Positions 17,013-23,811 of a DNA stretch of 37,839 nucleotides are shown piece by piece. Under the pieces are notes generated by a model, which saw nothing but the letters and a program-made list of their open reading frames with translations, was not told the DNA's origin and made no database searches. The stretch is from an uncultured Eubacteriales bacterium (GTDB lineage Bacteria > Bacillota > Clostridia > Oscillospirales > Acutalibacteraceae). Location of the stretch: the NCBI GenBank assembly GCA_934454655.1, contig CAKSFK010000020.1, positions 1-37,839 of the forward strand, read 5' to 3'. The number at the start of each line of letters is the position of its first letter. Position 1 is the stretch's first letter. The position numbers and the translations under genes were made by a program.

Positions 17013-17363
17013 TCTTAAGGATGTCTATGATTAAATCATTTTGCTTTTTATATTGAATTTTGGATTTTACGGATAATTATAAGAAAAGCTATAGGACCCA
17101 ATCATTTGTTAAAAAGCTATCAGATAGGGGGGAGGGCAAAGACAATGGTAACTTTTTGCTTAATCGTTATGCTTTCTTTGCTGCCAAATAATGAGTATCA
17201 TCAGAATATTATAAAAATTGTATTCACTAGTACATATTTCCCGACTGTTGCTATAGCATTGAGGATAATTATCCGAGAAGTATTGATTATCAACAACTTA
17301 TTGATTTCTCGTTTGTTAAGCGCACATGTCGTCCCTCAATGTTAATGAGAAGAATTGCTGATT
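17013..17363. other. AT-rich spacer without a recognised gene
   Basis: About 350 bases between copy 1 and the acetyltransferase. A 66-codon frame (17145-17345, +) follows a purine-rich GGGGGGAGGG and is hydrophobic, but I recognise no family and would not call it a gene. No clear terminator or promoter is visible. Confidence 0.4.
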
Positions 17364-18044
17364 TCATTTTTCTCTCTCCATCTCTGAGTTTATTTTAATA
17401 AACTCTTCTATATCTTCGAACTCGTCAGCATGATTCTTTATCCAGTCAAGAGGTTTGTCCCACCATCTAAAATTGACAAGCCATTCTGCTTGTTCATCTG
17501 TAAATCTTTTTCTGATCACTCGAGCCGGCTGACCGGCAACTACCGTATAGGGTTCAACGTTATTTCTTACCAGGGCTCCCGAGGCTACTATAGCTCCGTC
17601 ACCTATTGTAACTCCGCCCATTATAGTTGCATTGTATCCGATCCATACATCGTTTCCTATGATTGCTCCATACTTATTTTTTTCATCGGCATAAACTAAT
17701 TCTTTGAATTTCTGTTCTTTTACAAATGTTGTACCGTTTTGACGTCCGAGTGAAAAGAATACCGGATTTGTTGATACGTATTTATGGCTTGGATGAGTGC
17801 CTGTAAGAACAACAACCTTATGACCAATGCTGCAAAACCTGCCAATCTTGGCTTTCATAGTGCATTCTTCTCCTATGTAAGAGCCATATCCCATAAAACC
17901 ATCAAACCATGATTTTGCACCGATTTTATTTTGACCTTCGAAAGTTGCATGGCGGTCAATATTGGCTCCCTTGCAGAAGATAACATTCTTGATTTTTGCT
18001 TTTATTCTTATGATTTTTATCCACCGTTTTAGGCCTCTAAGCAT
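17364..18044 (-). CDS. Hexapeptide-repeat acetyltransferase (CatB/WbbJ-like)
   Basis: 226 residues. A left-handed beta-helix fold is indicated by hexapeptide repeats: IGAKSWFDGFMGYGSYIGEECTMKAKIGRFCSIG, then IIGNDVWIGYNATIMGGVTIGDGAIVASGALVRNNVEPYTVVAGQPARVIRKRF. The loop GTHPSHKYVSTNPVFFS carries the likely catalytic His. Enzymes of this type O-acetylate surface polysaccharide sugars or, in the CatB branch, drugs; a sugar substrate seems likelier because the fold end is typical of polysaccharide acetyltransferases. The start has GGTG a few bases upstream. It is isolated between two IS200-type copies in AT-rich DNA without the GCC/GGC-rich codon use of its neighbours, which suggests horizontal acquisition. 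Confidence 0.85.
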   Translation of the reverse strand: MLRGLKRWIKIIRIKAKIKNVIFCKGANIDRHATFEGQNKIGAKSWFDGFMGYGSYIGEECTMKAKIGRFCSIGHKVVVLTGTHPSHKYVSTNPVFFSLGRQNGTTFVKEQKFKELVYADEKNKYGAIIGNDVWIGYNATIMGGVTIGDGAIVASGALVRNNVEPYTVVAGQPARVIRKRFTDEQAEWLVNFRWWDKPLDWIKNHADEFEDIEEFIKINSEMEREK

Positions 18045-18474
18045 TTACTTTTCACCTATCAATCCAAAAACCGTGTTTACCGGTTTCAATACTCAAATTT
18101 TTCAGCGAACCGACGAGCGTTTGCTTTTATACGTGTTGTAAGGCTTTGCAGTTTAGTGAGAGCCTTAAATCAATCTTCATTTGCTCCTAGAATACGCAAC
18201 CCCATCGTATTCTGCATGTGATTGGGTTTATGGACACAGGCAGATACTTAAGGTTCTCAAGATAGTGTTCATACACAACTCCCGGCTAAATTTTGCGTAG
18301 CCGCAAGACAGAGCAACAGAAAAGCGTATTGCAAGAATGACCGAAGCCATCGGTACTGCTCAAATTTTAGCATTTACCTGCTCAATTGTCAAGATAAAAA
18401 AGTGAATCGAGCAGCCTGTTGGTGTCGCAACTCTAACTGTAACACAGGAAGCTCTATTCGTCACCCTTTTTTGT
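18045..18474. other. Non-coding spacer between the acetyltransferase and IS copy 2
   Basis: About 430 bases with no open frame of note on either strand. A small minus-strand hairpin AAACCG-n7-CGGTTTTT (about 18068-18085) stands just upstream of the acetyltransferase and could be an attenuator. The rest I cannot assign. It ends in a T tract (CCCTTTTTTGT) at the left end of IS copy 2. Confidence 0.4.
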
Positions 18475-19016
18475 ATTCGTAGGACAACCACTGGCTTTGC
18501 CAGTGGGAATAAAGCTTTAGATATGGACAGAATAAAAACTCCTTGATATATTTGAAGTTGAGGTTCGCCAACCCAACAAAAATATATCAAGGAGGTCCTA
18601 ACCATGAAAGAGAAGGACATAAATAGTTTAGAACATACTAAGTGGAGATGTCAATACCATATTGTATTTGCACCAAAATATCGTAGACACGCAAATTTGA
18701 AGTATAAATATGGGAACCGTCATTTTTGGGCAAGAGGATATTATGTGGATACCGTAGGACGCAATAAAAAACAAATAGCGGAATACATAAGGAACCAATT
18801 GCAGGAAGATGAAACGGCAGACCAGATGAGCATTCAAGAATATATAGACCCGTTTACGGGTAGCAAGACAAAGCAGGCTAAATAAAACACCTCTTTAGGG
18901 GTTGCCCGAGGAAGTAATGCGATTGGCAGAACCTTTCGGAGCCTCTTTAGGGGTGTGGCATGTAAAATGCCCTTCTAGGGCTTATTCAAGCCTCCGCCTC
19001 TGCCGGGGTTTGTGAC
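18475..19016 (+). mobile_element. Non-autonomous IS200-type element, copy 2
   Basis: Offset from copy 1 by exactly 2004 bases over the left end and tnpA. I see one left-end mismatch (GGGAAAAAAG versus GGGAATAAAG) and a few differences in the right-end hairpin region (GGCCTG/GGCATG, TGTCC/TGCCC, GCTTCTGCGG/GCCTCTGCCG). It has the same left-end hairpin, the same ribosome-site-hiding leader and the same tnpA deletion. It ends about 12 bases before the 3' end of rnpB, which runs on the opposite strand. Confidence 0.82.
18604..18885 (+). pseudogene. tnpA: Internally deleted IS200-type tnpA, copy 2
   Basis: 93 residues identical to copy 1. It lacks the same 65-70 internal residues with the HUH motif; the junction is KYRR-HANLK. 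The shared junction shows the deletion happened once, before duplication or trans-mobilisation. Confidence 0.85.
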
Positions 19017-19028
19017 TGCACAAGGAAA

Positions 19029-19398
19029 GAGTCGGTCGGTAAGCCGAGTTCTGTCGTGGACGGTTATCTATCTCGACGCAGGATTGCTCGCTGCGCTCAA
19101 GCCGCTTTTCGTAACACGCCGGGCAGGCGTACAGTTACAGTCAGCGTTGCTCCGAATAGGGTTTACAGGGTTTCGACGTTCCCGTGAAACCGGTGAGCTC
19201 TTACCTCGCCTTTCCACCCTTACCGCAAACGGGCGATGCCGAAGGGCATCATCAAGAAAAAAATTCAAGCCTTTTGCGGCGGTATATCTCTGTTGCACTT
19301 TCCCTAAGGTCACCCTCGGCGGCCGTTAGCCGCTATTCTGCCCTGCGGGGCTCGGACTTTCCTCAGATATTTCTATCCGCAACCGTCTGACCGACTCC
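19029..19398 (-). ncRNA. rnpB: RNase P RNA, bacterial class A
   Basis: About 370 nt on the minus strand with the diagnostic cores in order: GAGGAAAGTCCGAGC, GGCAGAATAGCGGCTAACGG, GAGGGTGACCTTAGGGAAAG, TGCAACAGAGATATACCGCC, GGTAAGGGTGGAAAGGCG, AGGTAAGAGCTCACCG and the 3' ACAGAACTCGGCTTACCGAC. The 5' GGAGTCGGTC pairs with the 3' GACCGACTC to close P1. It is the catalytic RNA that matures tRNA 5' ends. No intrinsic terminator is visible downstream, because IS copy 2 begins about 12 bases beyond the 3' end. Confidence 0.95.
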
Positions 19399-19403
19399 AA
19401 ACC

Positions 19404-19432
19404 ATTTTAACACAATTTTCACTCTGTGTCAA
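19404..19432 (-). promoter_or_regulatory. rnpB promoter
   Basis: On the minus strand, TTGACA (19427-19432) and TAAAAT (19404-19409) are separated by 17 bases. The RNA 5' end at about 19398 falls at the expected distance. Confidence 0.85.
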
Positions 19433-19475
19433 AACTATTTTTCGGGAATAATATGTAGTGTTTGGAGGGTGATTT

Positions 19476-20570
19476 ATGGAAAAGAAATGTTTTAAATACT
19501 TTTTGGGCGCAAATTCCGGCGAGGGTTTTTACCACGTGTTTGATAAGAGCTACACACCGAACGGAGAATGGCGGGCATATATTATAAAGGGCGGACCGGG
19601 AACGGGGAAATCGTCCTTTATGAAACGTTTTGCCGCCGCGGCGGAGGGCAGGGACATTAAAACACTGCTCTGCCCTTGCAGTTCCGACCCCGATTCGCTT
19701 GACGCGGTGATACTGCCCGAGAGAGAAATTGTTATTATGGACGGCACGGCGCCCCACACGGTAGACCCCGCGTTTCCGGGTGCCTGCGAAAAAATACTTA
19801 ATTTCGGCGAATTTTGGGCTGACGGCAAATTCGGCGGCAAGGAGCAGCAAATAATCGGTGCAACGCTTCGCAACAAGGCATATCATCGCTCTGCGTCACG
19901 GTATATCCGCGCAATCGGTCAGCTTGTTGAGGATAATTACAAAACCTCTCTTGCCTGCACCGACAGGCAAAAGGCGCAAAAATTTGCGTTATCGGTCTGC
20001 AAAAGGTACATTCCGTCGGGGTGCGGGCAAAGCCTCGGCGAAGAATGGGTGAGGTTTATAGGCGGCATTACGCCGAAAGGGTTTGTTTCTTACCCGGATA
20101 CGGTATGCGCCGAGGCGGACAATATTATTATAATTGACGATGTTTACGGCGGTGCGGCGTCTGTAATAACCGAATTCGTAAGGGCATACGCACTTAAATG
20201 CGGTTATGATGTTATATCCCTTAAAAATCCGTTTTTGCCGTCGCTTATATACGATCATATAATAATACCCGAACTTAGGTTTGCGGTTGTAACGGAAAAT
20301 GCCTATACCCGCTTTAACTGCGACGCAAGACGCATACATTCAAGGCGTTTTGTTTCGCAAAAGCAGCTGCATTTAAGCCGCGGCAGACTTAAATTCAACA
20401 AAAAAGCCGCCGACAGCCTGCTTTCCTGTGCGGCGGGTACGCTGGCGGAGGCAAAAGAGATACACGACGAGCTTGAGTCCTATTACATTGAGGCAATGGA
20501 TTTTGAAGCTTTGAACAAATTTGCCGAGGAGTTTATAAGGAAAACTCTTGATCGGGCAGATAAGAGTTAA
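19476..20570 (+). CDS. P-loop ATPase of the PRK06851 type, function unknown
   Basis: 364 residues with GGAGGGTGA before the ATG. The start KYFLGANSGEGFYHVFDKSY is followed by Walker A GGPGTGKSSFMKRF (about 39-47), then CSSDPDSLDAVILPEREIVIMDGTAPHTVDP, a block I recognise from PRK06851-family ATPases common in Clostridia. A second ATPase-like half includes ADNIIIIDDVYGGAASVITEF and VISLKNPFLPSLIYDHIIIPEL. The biochemical role is not known to me. It stands alone between rnpB and a convergent sleB-like gene. A repeat hairpin lies after its stop and may end transcription. Confidence 0.8.
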   Translation: MEKKCFKYFLGANSGEGFYHVFDKSYTPNGEWRAYIIKGGPGTGKSSFMKRFAAAAEGRDIKTLLCPCSSDPDSLDAVILPEREIVIMDGTAPHTVDPAFPGACEKILNFGEFWADGKFGGKEQQIIGATLRNKAYHRSASRYIRAIGQLVEDNYKTSLACTDRQKAQKFALSVCKRYIPSGCGQSLGEEWVRFIGGITPKGFVSYPDTVCAEADNIIIIDDVYGGAASVITEFVRAYALKCGYDVISLKNPFLPSLIYDHIIIPELRFAVVTENAYTRFNCDARRIHSRRFVSQKQLHLSRGRLKFNKKAADSLLSCAAGTLAEAKEIHDELESYYIEAMDFEALNKFAEEFIRKTLDRADKS

Positions 20571-20581
20571 ACCTGTTTTTC

Positions 20582-20640
20582 TAAGGCAAGCGAGAATAAT
20601 CCGAACCCGTTTTTTGAGTGCGGATTTCTCGCTTGCCTAA
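20582..20640. repeat. Short inverted-repeat element (TTAGGCAAGCGAGAA family)
   Basis: Arms AGGCAAGCGAGAA (20584-20596) and TTCTCGCTTGCCT (20626-20638) pair perfectly over 13 bp. The middle (ATAATCCGAACCCG, TTTTTTGAGTGCGGATT) recurs almost unchanged inside the right end of the element at 29941-30218. It lies between two convergent genes, could act as a terminator hairpin, and supplies the sleB-like gene's stop codon. Confidence 0.75.
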
Positions 20641-21293
20641 CTGCAAAATCTGTGATTGCCGATAACCGTAATTATCGGTCGGGAGAATATCCACTTATTT
20701 GTTGATTTATCGGGATTATAGTAGTAAATTGCACCGCCGCTTGGGTCAAGGCCGTTTATGGCGTCCCTGGCGGCGGAATACGCGCTGTCTGCCACGGCTT
20801 CGTAGAACTGACCGTCGTTAATACACGAAAAGGCGTTTTTCTGGTATATTACTCCCGAAATGCTGTCGGGAAACGAGGGGTGCTCCACGCGGTTTAATAT
20901 GACGGCTCCCACCGCAACCTGACCTATATAGCTTTCCCCACGCGCCTCGGCTGAAATGATCCTTGCAAGCAGGTCGTATTCCTGTGATGAAAACGAGCCG
21001 TAAGAACCGTCGGAATTGCCTATACCCAGTGCTTTAAGGGTCTTTTCTCCCGCAATTCCGTCGGGGTTCAGCCCGTTGTCGCTTTGAAATTTAATCACAG
21101 CCGAGCGTGTGCGTGTTCCGAAAATGCCGTCCACCGTATAAGTATAATAGCCTTTTTCTTTAAGCGCCTGCTGAATACTTTTAACCTCATCGGAGCGTGA
21201 ACCCATCCGTGACAGCGCGCTTACGCCCTGAGCCGACAAAAAAATGACGGGGATTATTAAAACCATTGCAATTATTTTAACCGTTTTCTTCAT
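20637..21293 (-). CDS. sleB: SleB-type cell-wall hydrolase
   Basis: 218 residues. A signal peptide or membrane anchor covers 1-26 (KIIAMVLIIPVIFLSAQGVSA). A peptidoglycan-binding repeat (about 31-90) is MGSRSDEVKSIQQALKEKGYYT...TRSAVIKFQSDNGLNPDGIAG. The Hydrolase_2 lytic transglycosylase domain (about 105-218) has LLARIISAEARGESYIGQVAVGAVILNR with the likely catalytic Glu. SleB degrades spore cortex muramic-lactam peptidoglycan during germination; vegetative paralogues exist, so the symbol is tentative. The start has GGGAGGGA upstream. The terminal TAG lies in a repeat element, so the last residue or two may be altered. A sigma-A-like promoter precedes it. Confidence 0.85.
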   Translation of the reverse strand: MKKTVKIIAMVLIIPVIFLSAQGVSALSRMGSRSDEVKSIQQALKEKGYYTYTVDGIFGTRTRSAVIKFQSDNGLNPDGIAGEKTLKALGIGNSDGSYGSFSSQEYDLLARIISAEARGESYIGQVAVGAVILNRVEHPSFPDSISGVIYQKNAFSCINDGQFYEAVADSAYSAARDAINGLDPSGGAIYYYNPDKSTNKWIFSRPIITVIGNHRFCS

Positions 21294-21324
21294 TTTTTTA
21301 TTCCCTCCCGCAATATTTTTGCCG

Positions 21325-21353
21325 ATTATATGAAAAAAATTCCTTTTTGTTAA
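21325..21353 (-). promoter_or_regulatory. Promoter of the sleB-like gene
   Basis: On the minus strand, TTAACA (21348-21353) and TATAAT (21325-21330) are separated by 17 bases, a sigma-A pattern. I did not find a good sigma-G pattern (GHATR/CATNNTA). Confidence 0.65.
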
Positions 21354-21376
21354 AAAATTTAATTGCCGTGACCGTT

Positions 21377-21410
21377 TGTGACAAAATATTATAAAAAATT
21401 TTTATATAAT
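21377..21410 (+). promoter_or_regulatory. Spo0A-type promoter of spoIIE with 21-base spacing
   Basis: TATAAT (21405-21410) is 21 bases from GTGACA (21378-21383, 5 of 6 to TTGACA). A reverse-strand 0A box TTTGTCACA (21377-21385) matches TTTGTCRAA at 8 of 9 and overlaps the -35. In Bacillus subtilis, spoIIE is a Spo0A-activated sigma-A promoter with 21-base spacing, so the layout looks conserved. Confidence 0.7.
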
Positions 21411-21446
21411 ATACAAGGGGAACATTAAAAACGGCGGTGATAATAA

Positions 21447-23756
21447 TTGAAGGATATTGTTAAGGTTTCCGGTTCTTCCGGCAGGCTGAGCAGGGCGGAC
21501 ATTGCGTCCGCGTTTCTTTACCATACGGCGGTATTTGTCTGCGGCTTTATTGCCGCCCGTGCCTCGGTAACGGACAAGCTGCTGCCGTTCGGACTTTCAC
21601 TTTTGGCGGGCAGTACGCTTACATATACTCCCGCAGCGGCAACGGGCGCTTTTTTGGGATATTTTTTCCCGGCGCTGGGAAGCGGCGGTTTTCGCTATAT
21701 TGCGGCTTTGTTTGCACTGCTTGCAATTAAGCTTTTAACGAGCGGCATAAAAAAGCTTTCGGGCAATGCGCTGTTCTTAAGCTTTATAACGTTTCTCGCA
21801 AGCTTTCTTACGTCTGCGGTAACGCTCGGCGGGTTTGGATTTAAATTCTTAAGCGTAACGGCGGAATCGCTGCTTGCTGCGGCGGGAACATTTTTTGTAA
21901 GCCGCGCCTTTAAAGCGGTAAGGGGCTGCCGCGCAGGTCCCGAGGCGGACGGGCTGGTTTCTCTGCTTGCGGTTGCGGGTATTCTTATTATGGGAATAAG
22001 CAATGTCGGGTTTAACGGCATATCTTTAGGACACATTGTCGCAACCGCGCTGATACTTATTGCGGGGAAATACGGCGGAATACTTGCCGGCACCGTAAGC
22101 GGCGCTGTTGTGTCCTTTGCGCTGGCGCTCGGCGGAGTTCCCGGCAGTGTGGCGGTGCTGTACGGTTTTGTCGGGCTTGCGGCAGGCGTTACGGCATCGT
22201 TCGGAAAATATGCACAGGCGGCGGCTCCGCTTCTTATAGGGCTTACCGGCTCGGTAATATCGGGCGACCCCGTTATTATCGCCGAAACGGTTATTGAGGC
22301 GTCACTGGGCGCGGTTTTGTTTTTGCTGCTGCCCAGAAAATACGGCATTATTTTAAGCAAGGCGTTAACCGTAAATCCCAAGACCCGTGCGGACGACGGC
22401 TGCCAAAAGGACGTTTCAATGCGCCTTAATGCGGCGGCGGCGGCGCTGAGCGACGTTTCCGAAACCGTTGAACAGGTGGCAGAGGAGCTTTCAAAAATCA
22501 ACGCCCCGGACTTCGGGGCGGTTATAGGTGCTGTTGAGCAGGACGCCTGCGGCGGCTGCAAGCTCAGAATTCACTGTTGGGAGAGCAAGCGGGACGACAC
22601 GCTTAACGCCGTGCTTAAAATGACAAACGCCGTTAAACAGGGCGAAAAGTGTCCCGAGGACGCCGCCCCCGAAGAGTTTAAGGGCAGATGTATGAGGATT
22701 GGCTCGGTTGCGGGGGCGGCATACAGGCGGTATTCGGAATATGCCTCGCATATATCGGCGGAAAACCGCATTGATGAAGTGCGCTCTGTTGTGTCGGATC
22801 AGTTCGGGGGCATTTCGCAAATGCTTTCGGAATTGGCGGGCGATGTTGAAAAAAGCGCGAAATACGACGACTCCACGGCGCAGATTGCCGCGGCGGCGCT
22901 TAAAAATCTGGACATCAGAGCCGATGAGTGTACCTGCTGTACCGATAAATACGGCAGAATGACGATATCGTTTAAATTTAAAAAAGACCCCGGACTTGTT
23001 TTTAACCGATTTCAGGTTATGAAGCTGATGTCGGTTGTGTGTGAGCGTGATTTTGATGTCCCCGCATTAAGCTATTCCGGCGGATACGGTTACGCAACCC
23101 TTACCGAGCATGCGGCTTACAGGGTTGAAATGGGCGCGGACCAAAAATGCGCCGCCGAATCTATGATGTGCGGCGACGCATACAGGTACTTTTATGACGG
23201 GAAGGGTCATTTTGTAATAATATTATCTGACGGAATGGGAACTGGCGGCAGGGCCGCGGTTGACGGTGCAATGGCGTCGGGACTTATGAGCAGGCTCATA
23301 AAAGCCGGGTTCGGTTATGACTGCTCGCTTAAAATACTTAATTCTTCAATGCTGTTTAAATCAACCGATGAATCGCTGGCAACGGTTGATATTGCAAGCA
23401 TTGACCTGTTTACGGGTAAGGTGGAGCTTTACAAGGCGGGCGCCGCCCCCACGCTTGTACGCCGCCAGGGCAGAACCGGTTGTGCCGAAAGCACATCTCT
23501 GCCGGCGGGAATCTTGCGCGAGGTGTCGTTTGACAAGGCGATTGTAAAGTGCCGCGAGGGGGATATAGTGGTTCTTATGTCCGACGGGGCTGTGAGCGAG
23601 GGTACAGACTGGATAAAAAGCGAAATAGACCGCTTTGACCGCGGCAGTGCCGAACAGCTTTCCGAACGCATCTGCGAAGGTGCAAAGCGCCGCCGCTCCG
23701 ACAACCACGAGGACGATATAACCGTGATAACGGCGATAATCAGAAGGGCTGATTAA
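21447..23756 (+). CDS. spoIIE: Stage II sporulation protein E, PP2C phosphatase
   Basis: 769 residues, near the usual SpoIIE length. Residues about 15-300 hold many membrane segments. The central domain (about 310-560) includes the cysteine-rich DACGGCKLRIHCW. The C-terminal PP2C domain has FVIILSDGMGTGGRAAVDGAMASGLMS, GDIVVLMSDGAVSEG and NHEDDITVITAII. SpoIIE sits at the asymmetric division septum and dephosphorylates SpoIIAA, releasing sigma-F in the forespore. The start is a TTG with GGCGGTGA upstream. Its presence marks the organism as an endospore former. Confidence 0.95.
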   Translation: MKDIVKVSGSSGRLSRADIASAFLYHTAVFVCGFIAARASVTDKLLPFGLSLLAGSTLTYTPAAATGAFLGYFFPALGSGGFRYIAALFALLAIKLLTSGIKKLSGNALFLSFITFLASFLTSAVTLGGFGFKFLSVTAESLLAAAGTFFVSRAFKAVRGCRAGPEADGLVSLLAVAGILIMGISNVGFNGISLGHIVATALILIAGKYGGILAGTVSGAVVSFALALGGVPGSVAVLYGFVGLAAGVTASFGKYAQAAAPLLIGLTGSVISGDPVIIAETVIEASLGAVLFLLLPRKYGIILSKALTVNPKTRADDGCQKDVSMRLNAAAAALSDVSETVEQVAEELSKINAPDFGAVIGAVEQDACGGCKLRIHCWESKRDDTLNAVLKMTNAVKQGEKCPEDAAPEEFKGRCMRIGSVAGAAYRRYSEYASHISAENRIDEVRSVVSDQFGGISQMLSELAGDVEKSAKYDDSTAQIAAAALKNLDIRADECTCCTDKYGRMTISFKFKKDPGLVFNRFQVMKLMSVVCERDFDVPALSYSGGYGYATLTEHAAYRVEMGADQKCAAESMMCGDAYRYFYDGKGHFVIILSDGMGTGGRAAVDGAMASGLMSRLIKAGFGYDCSLKILNSSMLFKSTDESLATVDIASIDLFTGKVELYKAGAAPTLVRRQGRTGCAESTSLPAGILREVSFDKAIVKCREGDIVVLMSDGAVSEGTDWIKSEIDRFDRGSAEQLSERICEGAKRRRSDNHEDDITVITAIIRRAD

Positions 23757-23811
23757 AATCTATTTCAGACTGTCGAAAAACTCCGGTTCAACCTTGTTAC
23801 GCCGCATTTTG

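Noticed and set aside
17145..17345. 66-codon hydrophobic frame with a purine-rich leader
   Set aside because: The leader is suggestive, but AT-rich DNA gives such frames by chance and no family is recognisable.
19012..19329. Plus-strand 105-codon frame
   Set aside because: It lies across RNase P RNA, whose conserved cores are clear on the other strand.
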